A DNA stretch of 64,000 bases from Arthrobacter alpinus (lineage in GTDB: Bacteria > Actinomycetota > Actinomycetes > Actinomycetales > Micrococcaceae): positions 4,092,001 through 4,156,000 of the forward strand of contig NZ_FNTV01000001.1 in NCBI RefSeq assembly GCF_900105965.1. Reading direction: 5' to 3'. Shown here piece by piece: positions 1 through 8,585 of this stretch (position 1 is its first letter; every line of letters begins with the position of its first letter). The position numbers were made by a program, and so were the translations under genes. The notes beneath the pieces were generated by a model. It saw nothing but the letters and a program-made list of their open reading frames with translations. It had not been told where the DNA came from and did not search any database.

Positions 1-7
1 CTAGTTC

Positions 8-622
8 GTGTGGGGGCAGGCCATTTGGCCAGTAACCTTGGAATGCGGTGATCTGGTTCTGCGCCCCATCAAGCTTCGCGACAAGGCGGAGTGGACAAGG
101 GTGCGAGCCCACAATGCCGATTGGCTGCAGCCGTGGGAGGCAAGCAACCCTGTGAGTCAGGGGCAGCTGCCCACGTTCTCCGGGATGGTGCGTGTTTTGA
201 ATCAGCAGGCACGCGAGGCGTCGGCTCTGCCGTTCATCATCACCGAGAGTGTTCCCACGCAGGCCAAACCAGCCATTGTGGGCCAGCTGACGGTGTCCTC
301 GATCATGTGGGGCTCGGCGATGTCGGCCACCCTTGGCTATTGGGTTGATCAGGACAGGGCCGGTCGAGGAATTGTTCCAACGGCAGTGGCCATGGCTACG
401 GATCACTGCTTCCGTGCACTGGGGCTGCACCGGATGGAGATCAATATTCGTCCGGAGAATGCGGCTAGCTTGCGCGTGGTGGAAAAATTGGGCTTCCGGG
501 ATGAGGGGCTGCGCCCGCGGTACCTGCACATCAACGGTCAATGGGCCGATCATCGCAGCTTTGCCTTGACTAGCGAGGAAGTGCCGGAAGGAATTCTGGC
601 TAGGTGGTTGGCCCGGCGCTAG
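8..622 (+). CDS. GNAT family N-acetyltransferase (RimJ/RimL type)
   Basis: A 204-residue acetyltransferase of the RimJ/RimL group, which moves acetyl from acetyl-CoA to an amino group, often a ribosomal-protein N-terminus. The opening block (LVLRPIKLRDKAEW) and the late block (MEINIRPENAASLRVVEKLGF) are typical of the group; the acetyl-CoA loop is around GYWVDQDRAGRGI. An in-frame TAG at bases 2-4 lies directly before the GTG at 8, so the gene cannot extend off the window in this frame and GTG is the best start. The true substrate cannot be read from sequence. Confidence 0.85.
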   Translation: MWGQAIWPVTLECGDLVLRPIKLRDKAEWTRVRAHNADWLQPWEASNPVSQGQLPTFSGMVRVLNQQAREASALPFIITESVPTQAKPAIVGQLTVSSIMWGSAMSATLGYWVDQDRAGRGIVPTAVAMATDHCFRALGLHRMEINIRPENAASLRVVEKLGFRDEGLRPRYLHINGQWADHRSFALTSEEVPEGILARWLARR

Positions 623-659
623 GAGGGTGGGTGGACTGTCCAAAAGGCGAATTTTCCCC

Positions 660-687
660 TTGACCTGCGACACACCGGCAGTAATGC
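660..687 (+). promoter_or_regulatory. Candidate promoter for the 776-1585 gene
   Basis: TTGACC at 660-665 and TAATGC at 682-687 are separated by 16 bases and lie about 90 bases upstream of the ATG at 776. Spacing suits a housekeeping sigma-70-type promoter, but the -10 match is poor. Confidence 0.3.
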
Positions 688-775
688 CAGACGCGGCATG
701 TTTCCCCTCTAGGGTTGAAATATGGCCGGACAACTGTTGCCAGTCCGCCAAATCCAGCAGTTGCAGGAGACGTCA

Positions 776-1585
776 ATGGAAAGCAGTACTTCCGACGCCC
801 ACACCCACGTGGAGCCGGGACCTTCAATGGCCGTGCCTTCGGCTGCTGAGAAGCCCCTCAATGTTCGTTGGGGCCGAACATTTTTCGCATTGGCGGGCCT
901 TCTTGCCCTGCTGACAGCGGGCATTTCCGGTGCCCTGAGCGTGTTCAATCTTGGCTCTCCCGGCGTTGCCTGGACCTCGCTGGCCGTGTTTGTTGCCGTG
1001 ATCGCCGTGCTGCGCACCTTGGCTATTCGTGATCAATCGGCTCGCCGTGCCGCCCGCCAAGCTGCAAGTGCGACGGCGCACTCAGCCTCCGGGGAATCGG
1101 CGTCGAACGCTGTGGCCCCGAAAGAGACTGAGCTTTTCGACCGCGCTGAAGGCGCGGAACCGGCTCCCGTTCAGAAGCCGCTCACGGCTGAGGAATTGCG
1201 TGCCGCCGCTATGCGAGTTGCCGCCAAGGGAACCGCAGATGCCAAGATTGCGCACACCCAGACCATTGCCGAGGGCGAGCTGGAAATTGAAACTTGGGAG
1301 CCCGTCGAGGTTCCAGTTCCTGGTTACGTAACTGCTAACCGTGCGCTCACGTTGGAAAAGCCGTTGGTCCTTGCCGAGGCGCCCAAATCAGCCGGTACCT
1401 CGATTCGTGCCGACCTGGCTGGAGTGGGTGTTGCCGGTGAGCACGACGGTGTTGTGGTGGTTGTTGACGCTCCTGATATTGCAGCCGAGAAGGCCGCAAA
1501 GAAGGAAAAGACCATTGCCGCCTCGGAACGCGGAACGCACGCGTTGACCAATTTGGACGACGTTCTCCAGCGCCGCCGGGCGTAA
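776..1585 (+). CDS. Membrane protein with two N-terminal transmembrane segments, unknown function
   Basis: A 269-residue protein. After a short polar N-terminus it has two hydrophobic segments around residues 38-85 (FFALAGLLALLTAGISGAL, then SLAVFVAVIAVL), followed by a long Ala/Glu-rich tail that is probably cytoplasmic. An in-frame ATG at 722 exists, but the ATG at 776 has AGGAG seven bases upstream, so I start there. No enzymatic motif is visible. Proteins of this shape are common and uncharacterised in Arthrobacter-type genomes. Confidence 0.75.
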   Translation: MESSTSDAHTHVEPGPSMAVPSAAEKPLNVRWGRTFFALAGLLALLTAGISGALSVFNLGSPGVAWTSLAVFVAVIAVLRTLAIRDQSARRAARQAASATAHSASGESASNAVAPKETELFDRAEGAEPAPVQKPLTAEELRAAAMRVAAKGTADAKIAHTQTIAEGELEIETWEPVEVPVPGYVTANRALTLEKPLVLAEAPKSAGTSIRADLAGVGVAGEHDGVVVVVDAPDIAAEKAAKKEKTIAASERGTHALTNLDDVLQRRRA

Positions 1586-1657
1586 GGACTATGAGTCGAG
1601 CCCTAGCGACTCCGGTGATCGAGCCTCTCGAGGCCTAGGACCGTTAGGCTAACAACT

Positions 1658-2434
1658 ATGGTGCTAATTGCAGTTGCTGGCGGAACGGGTTCGGCCGGCC
1701 GGGCCGTGGTTGAGGAAGCTGTGGCCCGTGGATACCGAGTGCGATCGTTAAGCCGCCGCTTGCCATCTGCCGACAAACGTGTGGCAGGGGCCGAATACGT
1801 CCAGGCTGACTTCAGCACTGCCGCGGGAGTCGCAGCAGGGCTGGCCGAGGTGGATGCCTTGATTGAAACCCTTGACGCCCGCTCAGGTTCTGCACTTCGG
1901 GCACTTCCCGTCACAAGCGTTGCGGTGTTGGCGGCTGCTGCCGCAGCGGGAATTAGCCGGTGCGTTTTGCTGACGATTGTCCGCGCCAACGAAAGCTCCA
2001 TGGGTTACTACCAGGCCCAGGCGGCACGTGCTCTGAGCTACGAACATTCTGGGCTTCCTACCACGGTTGTATACGCCACGCAGTTCCATAACTTGGTGGC
2101 AGGAATTTTTGCTGCCGGCGCCAGGGTGGGCGTCATTCCTGTTTTTAAGGGTGTTTCCTTTCAGCCCATTGCCACGAGCGATGTTGCCCGGGTATTGGTG
2201 GCTGCGGCCGTGTCCGAGGGACAAGGCAACAGGAAAGTAGTTGCTGGCGGGCCAGAGGTGCACGGCATGAACGGATTGGCCAGCCAATGGAAGGAAGCCA
2301 CGGGTAGTAGTGCGGTGGCGCTGCCCGTTCCGTTGCCGGGATCTTTTGGCGGCTTCCTGCGAGCAGGCAAGAACCTAGTCCCTGAAGCAGCTGTGGGCAC
2401 AGTGACGTTCAGAGATTGGGTGGCGAGCCGATGA
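1658..2434 (+). CDS. NAD(P)-binding NmrA/SDR-like protein
   Basis: A 258-residue atypical short-chain dehydrogenase-like protein. The N-terminal GGTGSAGRAVVEEAV block is the glycine-rich NAD(P)-binding loop of the NmrA/NAD-dependent epimerase group, followed by SLSRR, where the basic residues suggest NADPH preference. The usual YxxxK pair is replaced by a region around YYQAQAARALSYEHSGLPTT, as in NmrA-like redox sensors and NAD(P)H-binding reductases. It ends about 70 bases before the tRNA and probably lies just outside the integrated element. Confidence 0.75.
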   Translation: MVLIAVAGGTGSAGRAVVEEAVARGYRVRSLSRRLPSADKRVAGAEYVQADFSTAAGVAAGLAEVDALIETLDARSGSALRALPVTSVAVLAAAAAAGISRCVLLTIVRANESSMGYYQAQAARALSYEHSGLPTTVVYATQFHNLVAGIFAAGARVGVIPVFKGVSFQPIATSDVARVLVAAAVSEGQGNRKVVAGGPEVHGMNGLASQWKEATGSSAVALPVPLPGSFGGFLRAGKNLVPEAAVGTVTFRDWVASR

Positions 2435-2507
2435 GCCGGGCGATTCATGTTGGAGTCATGGCTGAGTCGGGTTTAGTCTAAGACAGTGGCGGTTCAAGGA
2501 CTGCTGC

Positions 2508-2580
2508 GGGGCTATGGCGCAGTTGGTAGCGCGCCTCGTTCGCATCGAGGAGGTCAGGAGTTCGAATCTCCTTAGCTCCA
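2508..2580 (+). tRNA. tRNA-Ala (anticodon CGC)
   Basis: A full cloverleaf can be folded by eye: acceptor GGGGCTA pairing with TAGCTCC (one G-U), D arm GCGC/GCGC, anticodon stem CCTCG/CGAGG around loop TTCGCAT giving anticodon CGC, T arm AGGAG-TTCGAAT-CTCCT, discriminator A at 2580. CCA is not encoded (ACCC follows). The 3' part is repeated at 14356-14392, which makes this tRNA the likely attachment site of an integrative element. Confidence 0.95.
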
Positions 2581-2583
2581 CCC
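2547..2583. repeat. attL-like direct repeat (tRNA-Ala 3' end)
   Basis: A 37-bp sequence from the anticodon stem to just past the acceptor end. It matches 14356-14392 in the same orientation except for C versus T at 2554/14363-14364, in the variable-loop region. Confidence 0.75.
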
Positions 2584-2588
2584 GAATA

Positions 2589-2628
2589 CCCCTCTGACCT
2601 GCGGAAACGCTTGGTTGGAGGGGATTTT
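2589..2628 (+). terminator. Rho-independent terminator after tRNA-Ala
   Basis: CCCCTCTGACC (2589-2599) pairs with GGTTGGAGGGG (2613-2623) with two G-U pairs, enclosing a small GCG-GAAA-CGC hairpin, followed by ATTTTTG. It ends the tRNA transcript on the element side of the insertion. Confidence 0.7.
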
Positions 2629-2650
2629 TGTTTGCCCAAAAATGGCCCAA

Positions 2651-2673
2651 CGACACGGAAACGACACGCTTTG
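2651..2673. repeat. Possible integrase arm-type site, left copy
   Basis: A 23-bp sequence containing two ACGACAC-like units, identical to 14219-14241 at the other end of the element and in the same orientation. Repeats of this kind just inside both ends are what arm-binding sites of tyrosine integrases look like. The sequence could instead be a leftover of duplicated integrase-gene DNA. Confidence 0.4.
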
Positions 2674-2869
2674 AGGTTAATGGGGGGCTCATTTCCCCCA
2701 TGTCGACGGTTTTGGCATTGCCTTCCCGCCACGGCCCTTCGTCAACGAGCGACACTTGGATTTTGAGTTGTCCGGTGTGCTCTGGCCGGAATTTTCCGTC
2801 TATCCAGGCCGCAGCAAAAGCGGTCTTGTACTGGAGGTTTCGCACGGCCTTGGCGCTGACGGCTCGGAC

Positions 2870-3100
2870 TTAATTCTTCAACTCGGTCAGAAGTTCGCTG
2901 TATCCGGCCGCAGTCTTGGTGTGGTCCTGGCGAAACAGCGGTTGGCCCTTGTAGCGAGTGACGGTTCCGCTGATTGTCAGGGATGGGTGGTCAGCATCCA
3001 GATCCACATCCAGCCACCGCAGGGCCATAACTTCTCCGATCCTGGCACACCAGTCGACGGGGCAGTAACGCCAATTACATCGCCGGGTACTAGCGGACTA
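2870..3100 (-). pseudogene. Remnant of a phage-type tyrosine integrase
   Basis: On the minus strand the reading RIGEVMALRWLDVDLDA, then LTISGTVTRYKGQPLFRQ and KTAAGYSELL, is the catalytic-domain start of actinobacterial phage integrases, with the first catalytic Arg in the RIGEV block. The frame ends at a stop at 2870-2872 long before the His-x-x-Arg and Tyr motifs, and upstream the family pattern seems to continue in another frame. The gene is therefore broken at both ends. Its place beside attL fits the integrase of the element, now dead. Confidence 0.7.
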
Positions 3101-3427
3101 GGGTATCGAATCTCCATGAATTCATACTTGCTTGCCTAAGTGATTAGCTAATAAGTCTTCGCGAACGTGACGGTACCCCCCCTAGGATTCAACAGCGAGG
3201 AAATTGTGGACAGCGATCACCGGTGCTGGGGTCGAAGTCGTCGTAAAAAACTGCAGCACCGTCCCGAAAGGGGTGTCCCGTATAGACACCGGCAAACCGT
3301 CCCGTACGCCGGTCTTTCACCGGATGTTAGGCCGTTGGACCTAGCCTAGGAATGTCAGTCACTCCATGTCTCGCAGGGAACCCTTGGTCGGGACTTGTCC
3401 GAGAGTGAGCGGCAAAACAATTAGTAT
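3101..3427. other. Non-coding stretch, nothing recognised
   Basis: About 330 bases between two gene remnants. I see no convincing reading frame, RNA gene or repeat; it reads like decayed DNA. Confidence 0.4.
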
Positions 3428-3543
3428 CTAGCGGACTCTTGCTATGTCCGGAACACTTCCCGTGCAGTAGCTCGCCTCGTTGCTGAGCAGCCAGCTGATC
3501 GCAGCTGCGACCTCCGCAGGATCACCAGCTGGTTCCCTCGGAG
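3428..3543 (-). pseudogene. C-terminal fragment of a short-chain dehydrogenase
   Basis: The minus strand reads PREPAGDPAEVAAAISWLL then SNEASYCTGSVPDIARVR and a stop at 3428-3430. This is the characteristic C-terminus of classical SDR enzymes (GxPxEIAxAIxWLLSDxASYVTGSVLDV). Nothing upstream on the same strand continues the fold, so only about 38 codons survive. It supports the view that the left end of the element is degraded DNA. Confidence 0.65.
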
Positions 3544-3590
3544 GTGTGGATCATGGTCACGCTTTAGGAGGTGCTGGATAGTATGCGGTG

Positions 3591-4118
3591 TTAGTACGGC
3601 GTGGCGAGGCCGGTGGATTCCTTGATCATCAGCGCTATCTTGCCCGTTGGCTTGTCTTCGGCGGCGGACTGGGCCACGGCGTCGAGTTGTTCAGAGGCAA
3701 CAAAAATGGTGACGGTGCCGGTCTTCCCGTCGGGAATGATTTTGTGGATGGCTCTGGCTTGCTCGGAGGGAAGCTTGGTTTGCCACGTGGCGACTGCAGC
3801 AAGTGCTTCTTCCAGCTCGGCGGCTTCGACCGTAACCAGCGTGGCAACCGCGCCGGCCTTGGTCACTATGGCTGCCGCCGATTCGTTGGTGACGGCAACG
3901 TGGAGCTTGTTGCCCTCAATCCAGGAATCTGAATAGGAGGCGCCCAGCTGGGCGCGGAGGGAATCTTTGAGCAGCAGCAAGGCACTGGTTTCAGCTGAGC
4001 TGGAGGACTGGGCAGGTGAGGTAGACAAGGGAGCTTGGGGCGTGGCGCATCCGCTCATGCCAAGGGCTCCTGTCATTGTGGCTGCGAGCATGGCCGCGGC
4101 CATTTTTTTGTTGTTCAT
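3591..4118 (-). CDS. Lipoprotein resembling a serine-protease prodomain
   Basis: A 175-residue lipoprotein. The signal peptide ends in the lipobox GMSG-C (Cys24). The ATG at 4118 has GGGAGG just upstream, so I prefer it to the in-frame extension to 4223. The mature part (NKLHVAVTNESAAAIVTKAG, then VTVEAAELEEALAAV) resembles the alternating pattern of alpha-lytic-protease-type propeptides, which fold and inhibit their protease. The next gene on the same strand upstream encodes a secreted serine protease with its own similar prodomain, so this may be a membrane-held chaperone or inhibitor of it. That role is inference. Confidence 0.6.
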   Translation of the reverse strand: MNNKKMAAAMLAATMTGALGMSGCATPQAPLSTSPAQSSSSAETSALLLLKDSLRAQLGASYSDSWIEGNKLHVAVTNESAAAIVTKAGAVATLVTVEAAELEEALAAVATWQTKLPSEQARAIHKIIPDGKTGTVTIFVASEQLDAVAQSAAEDKPTGKIALMIKESTGLATPY

Positions 4119-4191
4119 GATGCCTCCCGTACTTGCTGAGGGGGTGTGGATAAAGCTTGGGCGTCTATTATTTACGAGTCGCAATAACAGC

Positions 4192-4224
4192 AGTGGGTCC
4201 CATTCATGGTGAACGGGACCCACT
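4192..4224. terminator. Inverted repeat between protease and lipoprotein genes
   Basis: AGTGGGTCCC (4192-4201) pairs perfectly with GGGACCCACT (4215-4224), followed on the plus strand by CCTTTTGTTACCTTTT. The T-rich side is on the plus strand, while both flanking genes are on the minus strand, so it could be a bidirectional terminator or an mRNA-processing hairpin between the two cistrons. Confidence 0.5.
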
Positions 4225-4285
4225 CCTTTTGTTACCTTTTCGTGCTTCTGGCGGTTGCTAGATCATTGAACTTGGTTCGCTGGGA

Positions 4286-6703
4286 CTAGTTGGCTGAGCG
4301 GCGGCGGAACAGCAGGAACGCAGCACCGCCGAGAATCAGTACGGCTGCGGCTGCGCCGAAGGCCAACACTGTGCTGGAAATTCCAGTGTTCGCCAGATCA
4401 TTCTCAACCGGTGCCTGTGTCGGAGCCGGGGTGGGGTTCTGGGTTGCCGCAGGGGCCGGGGTAGTCGGAGCCGGGGTGGGCTCCTGTGTTGCCGGCGGGG
4501 CCGGGGCTGCCAGCACATTGAAGGTGGAGTTTGCAGTCACCGAATCGATGCCGTCAACACGCTGCACGGCCGAAACCGTGTAGTCGGCGGTAGCCAAGCG
4601 GCCACCAAGTGCAACGCTCCAGGTGCCATCAACAACTACGGCGTCGTAGGACTTGCCGTTGATGGTCACGGTCACCGTTGCGCCCGCAGCGTTAGTGCCG
4701 GAGATAGCGGACGGCCCTTGGTCGAAAATGAATTCCTGGCCATTGGTGGGCGAGGTGACGGCCGGAGCTGCCGGAACCACATTGAATTTGTTCGTGGCAG
4801 TGACGGAATCATTCCAGTCAGTCAGTGACTGCTTGGCTGTGACGGTGTAGCTGCCAACTCCAAGGGGCTGTCCCACGGTGAATGACCATTTGCCGTCGGT
4901 GCCAACAACAACTGTGCCCTCGACGTCGCCGCTCAGTGCAACCGTTGCGCCGGCGTTTCCGGTACCGGAGACTGTGGTGACGGGAGCGGCAACCGTACCC
5001 TTGTTGGCAGGCGTCGTGATTGCTGGCGCTGGCAGGGTTTCCTTGATGACCTCAATGGTTTCCTTGGTGGAGACCGAAGTGCTGAAGCCGTTCTTTGTTT
5101 GTGCGGTGACGGTGAACGTTCCGAACTTGTTAGGAGCGGCAACGCTCCATTTGCCGTCGCCGCCCACGACGGCCTCAGTGCCCACGCCATCAATGGTGAC
5201 GAGGACGATACTGCCTGATGGTGCATTCGGAGCTGTGCCGGTTACGGCGCCCTTGCGGTATACCGGGGTGGAGGTTGAGACTGTAGGTGCTTCCAAGAAG
5301 ATCTTTACCGAATAGCCTGCAGTGTGTGCCAGGGCGTCTTTGAGATCCACACCATAGGTGATGACGCCAGGATCCCCGGCGCTGATCATGCCTACGGCAA
5401 GTGAACCGGCAATGATGGCGCCACCGGAGTCGCCCTGTGCGCCGAGCAAGTTCGTTGAACCGAAGCCTCGAACGGCGCGAATGTCGTCGGGATTCGTCGC
5501 GAGATTGTGCCCTCCAACCAGGAACACGCCTGTTTCGGTCACGGTGCCACAGCTCCAGCCCGTGGTGCGGCCGGACTTGCAAATATTGGTGCCATTGATG
5601 GCGCTGGAAACGCCTGTCACCAGAGGACCGGAGTTTTTAGGTGCGGCCGGGGTTGTCCAGTCGGTGACTTTGGCCAGCTGGTTCAGATCCTGGTCGATGC
5701 TGTCAATAACGGAAACGTCGGTGCCGATGTTGTTCAGATTATTGTTGTTGCCGTCCCAGCCGGACGGCGCTGTGGCGGGAGTATTGTTGGGTCCGCCGAA
5801 CTGTGAGGCACCGAAGACGCCCAGAGGAGCGACGATGTCGCCTCCGACACCGCCCTCTGCAGGTTCTGTTGTGGGGTCAGTCAATTCGGTTGTTGTTGCC
5901 ACACCATCGTCAGCGCAATGGCCAGCCGAGATAACGGCGGGTTTTCCTGCAGCATCGAAGCCGTTCCAGCCGATAGAACAGGCGGATAGGTCGGAGCCGG
6001 AGGTTGCAGCATAGCCCTGACCGTTGGTGACGTCCGTTGCGAATGCAGTCGCGGGACCAGCAGCCGCTTCTACTACGACATTGGCGTATTTACTGGCAAA
6101 GTCGGCTACAGATGGTTGCGCGGGCACAGTGAATGACCTGGCGGCAGGCGTCTGCACTCCCGTGGCTGCATCTCCGGTGCGGATGACGTAGGCGCCGTTG
6201 CCGTTGACCATAATGGCCTGCAAGTTCTGAAGGCCGAATTCTGCCGTGTAGGCGGCGAACAATGCGTCGACGCCCGCTGCATCCACCTTCGCGGCCAGTG
6301 GTGTTGCCTCGATCGTTGTGACCTTGACCTTGGCGGTCCCTGCTGCCGTTTTGGCGGCTGCGGTAGCGGACGTCTTGACGTTGATGGTGTCGCCAGCGAC
6401 GGAGACGACGGCGGCCGGATCGGCCTTGGTCACCTCTGCCTGCACATCTGCTGCCTTGGCGGCCAGAGTGGCTTCCGCATTGAATTGCTCCAGGCTCTTG
6501 CCTAGATCCCGCTCCACGGCCTCGGCCAAGCCATTGGGCATCGCTGTTTCGGTGGCGGACGGCGTGGCGACGGAGGCGGGCGTCGCCTCGGCTGAAGGTG
6601 CTGCTGTGGCGGCGCTGGCAGCGAAGGTGCCGCCGATCAAAACTGCTGCTGCGGCGCAGGCCGCACCGCCGCGCTTAAAAATAGCGCGCTTATTTGCTCG
6701 CAT
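4286..6703 (-). CDS. Secreted trypsin-fold serine protease with Ig-like repeats and LAXTG-type anchor
   Basis: An 805-residue protein. Signal peptide about 1-35; prodomain-like region about 60-190; S1-type catalytic domain about 235-465 with His262 (VISAGHC), candidate Asp329 (NIGTDVSVID) and Ser426 (GAQGDSGGA). Three Ig-like repeats of about 85 residues follow (about 472-552, 558-642, 646-731), then a Pro/Thr linker, LANTG at 770-774, a hydrophobic segment and a RRR tail. LAXTG is the signal recognised by class E sortases, so wall anchoring is likely. The ATG at 6703 leaves a normal signal peptide; TTGGGGAA lies upstream. No sortase gene is seen nearby. Confidence 0.85.
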   Translation of the reverse strand: MRANKRAIFKRGGAACAAAAVLIGGTFAASAATAAPSAEATPASVATPSATETAMPNGLAEAVERDLGKSLEQFNAEATLAAKAADVQAEVTKADPAAVVSVAGDTINVKTSATAAAKTAAGTAKVKVTTIEATPLAAKVDAAGVDALFAAYTAEFGLQNLQAIMVNGNGAYVIRTGDAATGVQTPAARSFTVPAQPSVADFASKYANVVVEAAAGPATAFATDVTNGQGYAATSGSDLSACSIGWNGFDAAGKPAVISAGHCADDGVATTTELTDPTTEPAEGGVGGDIVAPLGVFGASQFGGPNNTPATAPSGWDGNNNNLNNIGTDVSVIDSIDQDLNQLAKVTDWTTPAAPKNSGPLVTGVSSAINGTNICKSGRTTGWSCGTVTETGVFLVGGHNLATNPDDIRAVRGFGSTNLLGAQGDSGGAIIAGSLAVGMISAGDPGVITYGVDLKDALAHTAGYSVKIFLEAPTVSTSTPVYRKGAVTGTAPNAPSGSIVLVTIDGVGTEAVVGGDGKWSVAAPNKFGTFTVTAQTKNGFSTSVSTKETIEVIKETLPAPAITTPANKGTVAAPVTTVSGTGNAGATVALSGDVEGTVVVGTDGKWSFTVGQPLGVGSYTVTAKQSLTDWNDSVTATNKFNVVPAAPAVTSPTNGQEFIFDQGPSAISGTNAAGATVTVTINGKSYDAVVVDGTWSVALGGRLATADYTVSAVQRVDGIDSVTANSTFNVLAAPAPPATQEPTPAPTTPAPAATQNPTPAPTQAPVENDLANTGISSTVLAFGAAAAVLILGGAAFLLFRRRSAN

Positions 6704-7137
6704 GTATGTAATTCCCCAAGAAGTAATAAGGATGATCTGTGATGAAATCAGGGCGCTCATGGCGCCGCTGCCTGCTTAGACAAAGCCCTGCTGAGAAAAC
6801 GGCAGCCCTAAGAGTAAAACTATCAAGTGGATTAACGTGTGGCAACTTTATTTTGCACCATCTCACAAGATGACCAATAATGATGCCCCATTGACGAGTG
6901 GCATGCGGGATGCGTCCCATCGGCAGCTAATAGACAAGGAGCGTATGTTCTCTAGTGCGTTCTGTGCATCGGTGGGGTTTCCCTGACTTGTTTGAATGAA
7001 GGAGGCCGAGGTTGCCTTGGCCTGTCGTCTCCTAGCATTGATGGCGGCGCCCAGCGAGAGGGCAGGTGCCAGGCAGTGAAGATTTCCGTGGCCGTGCGTG
7101 AGGCATAGCTGAGTCGTTGATAAAGAGTGCATGAGTC
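6704..7137. other. Intergenic region between divergent genes
   Basis: About 430 bases holding the promoters of the divergent protease and of the 7138 lipoprotein. The part next to the protease is AT-rich for this genome (around 6800-6890). No clear operator, RNA gene or conserved ORF was recognised. Confidence 0.4.
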
Positions 7138-7689
7138 ATGAGCATGCCCCGATATTCGATGAGACTCGTTCCTCTTACTCTGCTTGCCGGGTGCGCCCCC
7201 ACCGAGTCGTCCCAGGTTAACCAAGACGCGCCCAGTCAGAGCGCGACGGCTACCGCGACGCCGACGCCAATACTCAACGAAAAGGAAGCACTCGCCAAGG
7301 CCATGAAAGGCCAAATGGGTGCCACAGTCCTTGAGGTTCTCGATCCCGGAACCTTCCTCGTTGAACTCTCCCCGTATGAGCAGAAGATGAAAGGGCTGTC
7401 CGGAGAAGCAACAGTCACGTTCCGAAAAAGTTTGGGCCTTGTCACTCCTGCTCAGGGTGAATGCGGGTACGACGAGGCGTTCGCGTTTGCGAAGCAATAC
7501 TTCGCCGATAACCCGGATGATGTCTACGTGTCCGAAGGGAGCTTCGGAACCGACCATTATCTCGACGAGGCCCTGCGTGCTGGATTCGCGTACATCCCCG
7601 ACCACGAGGGCCGTTACGACAATGCCCTCGCCCAAGCAGCAGCCGATCGTGCGGGGCTGTACGCGCTTTGTCCCAACTTTGGTGCGTAG
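7138..7689 (+). CDS. Lipoprotein with a degenerate staphylococcal-nuclease-like fold
   Basis: A 183-residue lipoprotein with a short signal peptide ending LLAG-C (Cys19) and a Ser/Thr/Ala linker. From about residue 60 the order of blocks follows thermonuclease (SNase) domains: GATVLEVLDPGTFLVEL, VTFRKSLGLVTPAQGECGYDEA, then ALRAGFAYI and AADRAGLYALCP. The catalytic positions seem lost: the usual DGDT reads LDPGT, the Glu after the TP of IDTPE reads TPAQ, and the second catalytic Arg block is not visible. It may be a non-catalytic surface protein. The family call is by pattern only; the start codon has a weak Shine-Dalgarno. Confidence 0.5.
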   Translation: MSMPRYSMRLVPLTLLAGCAPTESSQVNQDAPSQSATATATPTPILNEKEALAKAMKGQMGATVLEVLDPGTFLVELSPYEQKMKGLSGEATVTFRKSLGLVTPAQGECGYDEAFAFAKQYFADNPDDVYVSEGSFGTDHYLDEALRAGFAYIPDHEGRYDNALAQAAADRAGLYALCPNFGA

Positions 7690-7924
7690 AACAGAGGCCG
7701 TGAATCCTAGAATCTGCGGTGAAGATCATTGGAACGATAGGACATCTAGCGAGCGGCACCATTGAGCAGACGGAAATGGATGCCGCTGACTACCAAGCTG
7801 GCGCGGCAATCCATGCGCCGCACGTTGGTCGCAGGCTACCGCCTGTTGTGGGTAAGAATTGATCGTTAGGCAGGTCGCCTGAGAGTGGCCACAGCTGCCG
7901 CCGAGCTGGTGCCATGCTAACGCT

Positions 7925-8040
7925 CAGTATGTCGCCGTAGTGTCGTACTTGAAGTGGCCAACCGTCCCCCAAGAGGTTGGCCCCTTTTATGCCCGCATGC
8001 AGTAGCCGACTATCGTGCAAGTTCCCCATATCATCTAAGA
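7925..8040. mobile_element. Orphan IS110-type non-coding end
   Basis: This stretch resembles 8941-9067, which lies before the IS110 transposase. Both contain a hairpin of the form GTGGYCAAC ... GGTTGGCC with a C-rich loop (here 7954-7982) and then a shared block ending GCAAGTTCCCCAT. No transposase follows this copy, so it is probably what is left of a second, deleted element or a duplicated end. Nothing else was recognised between 7690 and 8165. Confidence 0.5.
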
Positions 8041-8165
8041 CACCGCGCTGCCGAGTTGCAGCCCGCTGTGGCTAGGTTCTTTTGGGTGGTTTGTGAATAA
8101 GTGAAAAATCGTGGGTTAGCGTTCTCGGGGTTTGGCGGGTATGCGGGAAACGACCCCTGCTGGGC

Positions 8166-8585
8166 TCATAGAGGACGGGTCTTCACTTTGCCGAGTTCCT
8201 GTAGTTCGCGGAGAATCTCTAATTGCTGGCGGTTGATGGTTATCAGCAGTTCGATCTCTTTCCCAGACTTGACGTTGGTGTCGAAGTCATGCTGGGCCAT
8301 CGCCCCGGCAATAGCGTCCTGTCGTTTGGCCGCGATGAGCAAAATTGCCCCCTGCAGGCCGGCCAACATCGACAGGAAGAGATTTAGGAGGATGTACGGG
8401 TACGGATCCCATGCATGTGAAGTCAATGCCAGGGTGTTAATGGCCGCCCAAACCACCATGAAGGCAACGAAGCCTCCCACGAACGGCCAGCTTCCCATAC
8501 CGTTGCGCATGAGGTCCGCGGCCCGCTGGCCGCGCGTGAGGGAATCCTTGTGCTTGGTATGCCAAGTCTGCGGTTCATCAGTCAT
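8166..8585 (-). CDS. DUF1003 membrane protein
   Basis: A 139-residue protein matching the DUF1003 family throughout: the charged start LTRGQRAADLMRNGMGSW, a first transmembrane segment (FVGGFVAFMVVWAAIN), the signature DPYPYILLNLFLSMLAGLQG with the second segment, and the AAKRQD end followed by a polar, probably cytoplasmic tail. The family is widespread and uncharacterised. It is close to full length. The gene lies alone between the two IS110-type ends. Confidence 0.85.
   Translation of the reverse strand: MTDEPQTWHTKHKDSLTRGQRAADLMRNGMGSWPFVGGFVAFMVVWAAINTLALTSHAWDPYPYILLNLFLSMLAGLQGAILLIAAKRQDAIAGAMAQHDFDTNVKSGKEIELLITINRQQLEILRELQELGKVKTRPL

Noticed and set aside
1592..1611. A short inverted repeat (GAGTCG...CGACTC) after the 776 gene as a terminator
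   Set aside because: Only six base pairs and no T run; too weak to call.
4290..4583. Plus-strand frames opposite the Ig-like repeats of the protease
   Set aside because: Repetitive Ala/Gly/Val translation that mirrors the Pro/Thr and Ala-rich codons of the real gene.
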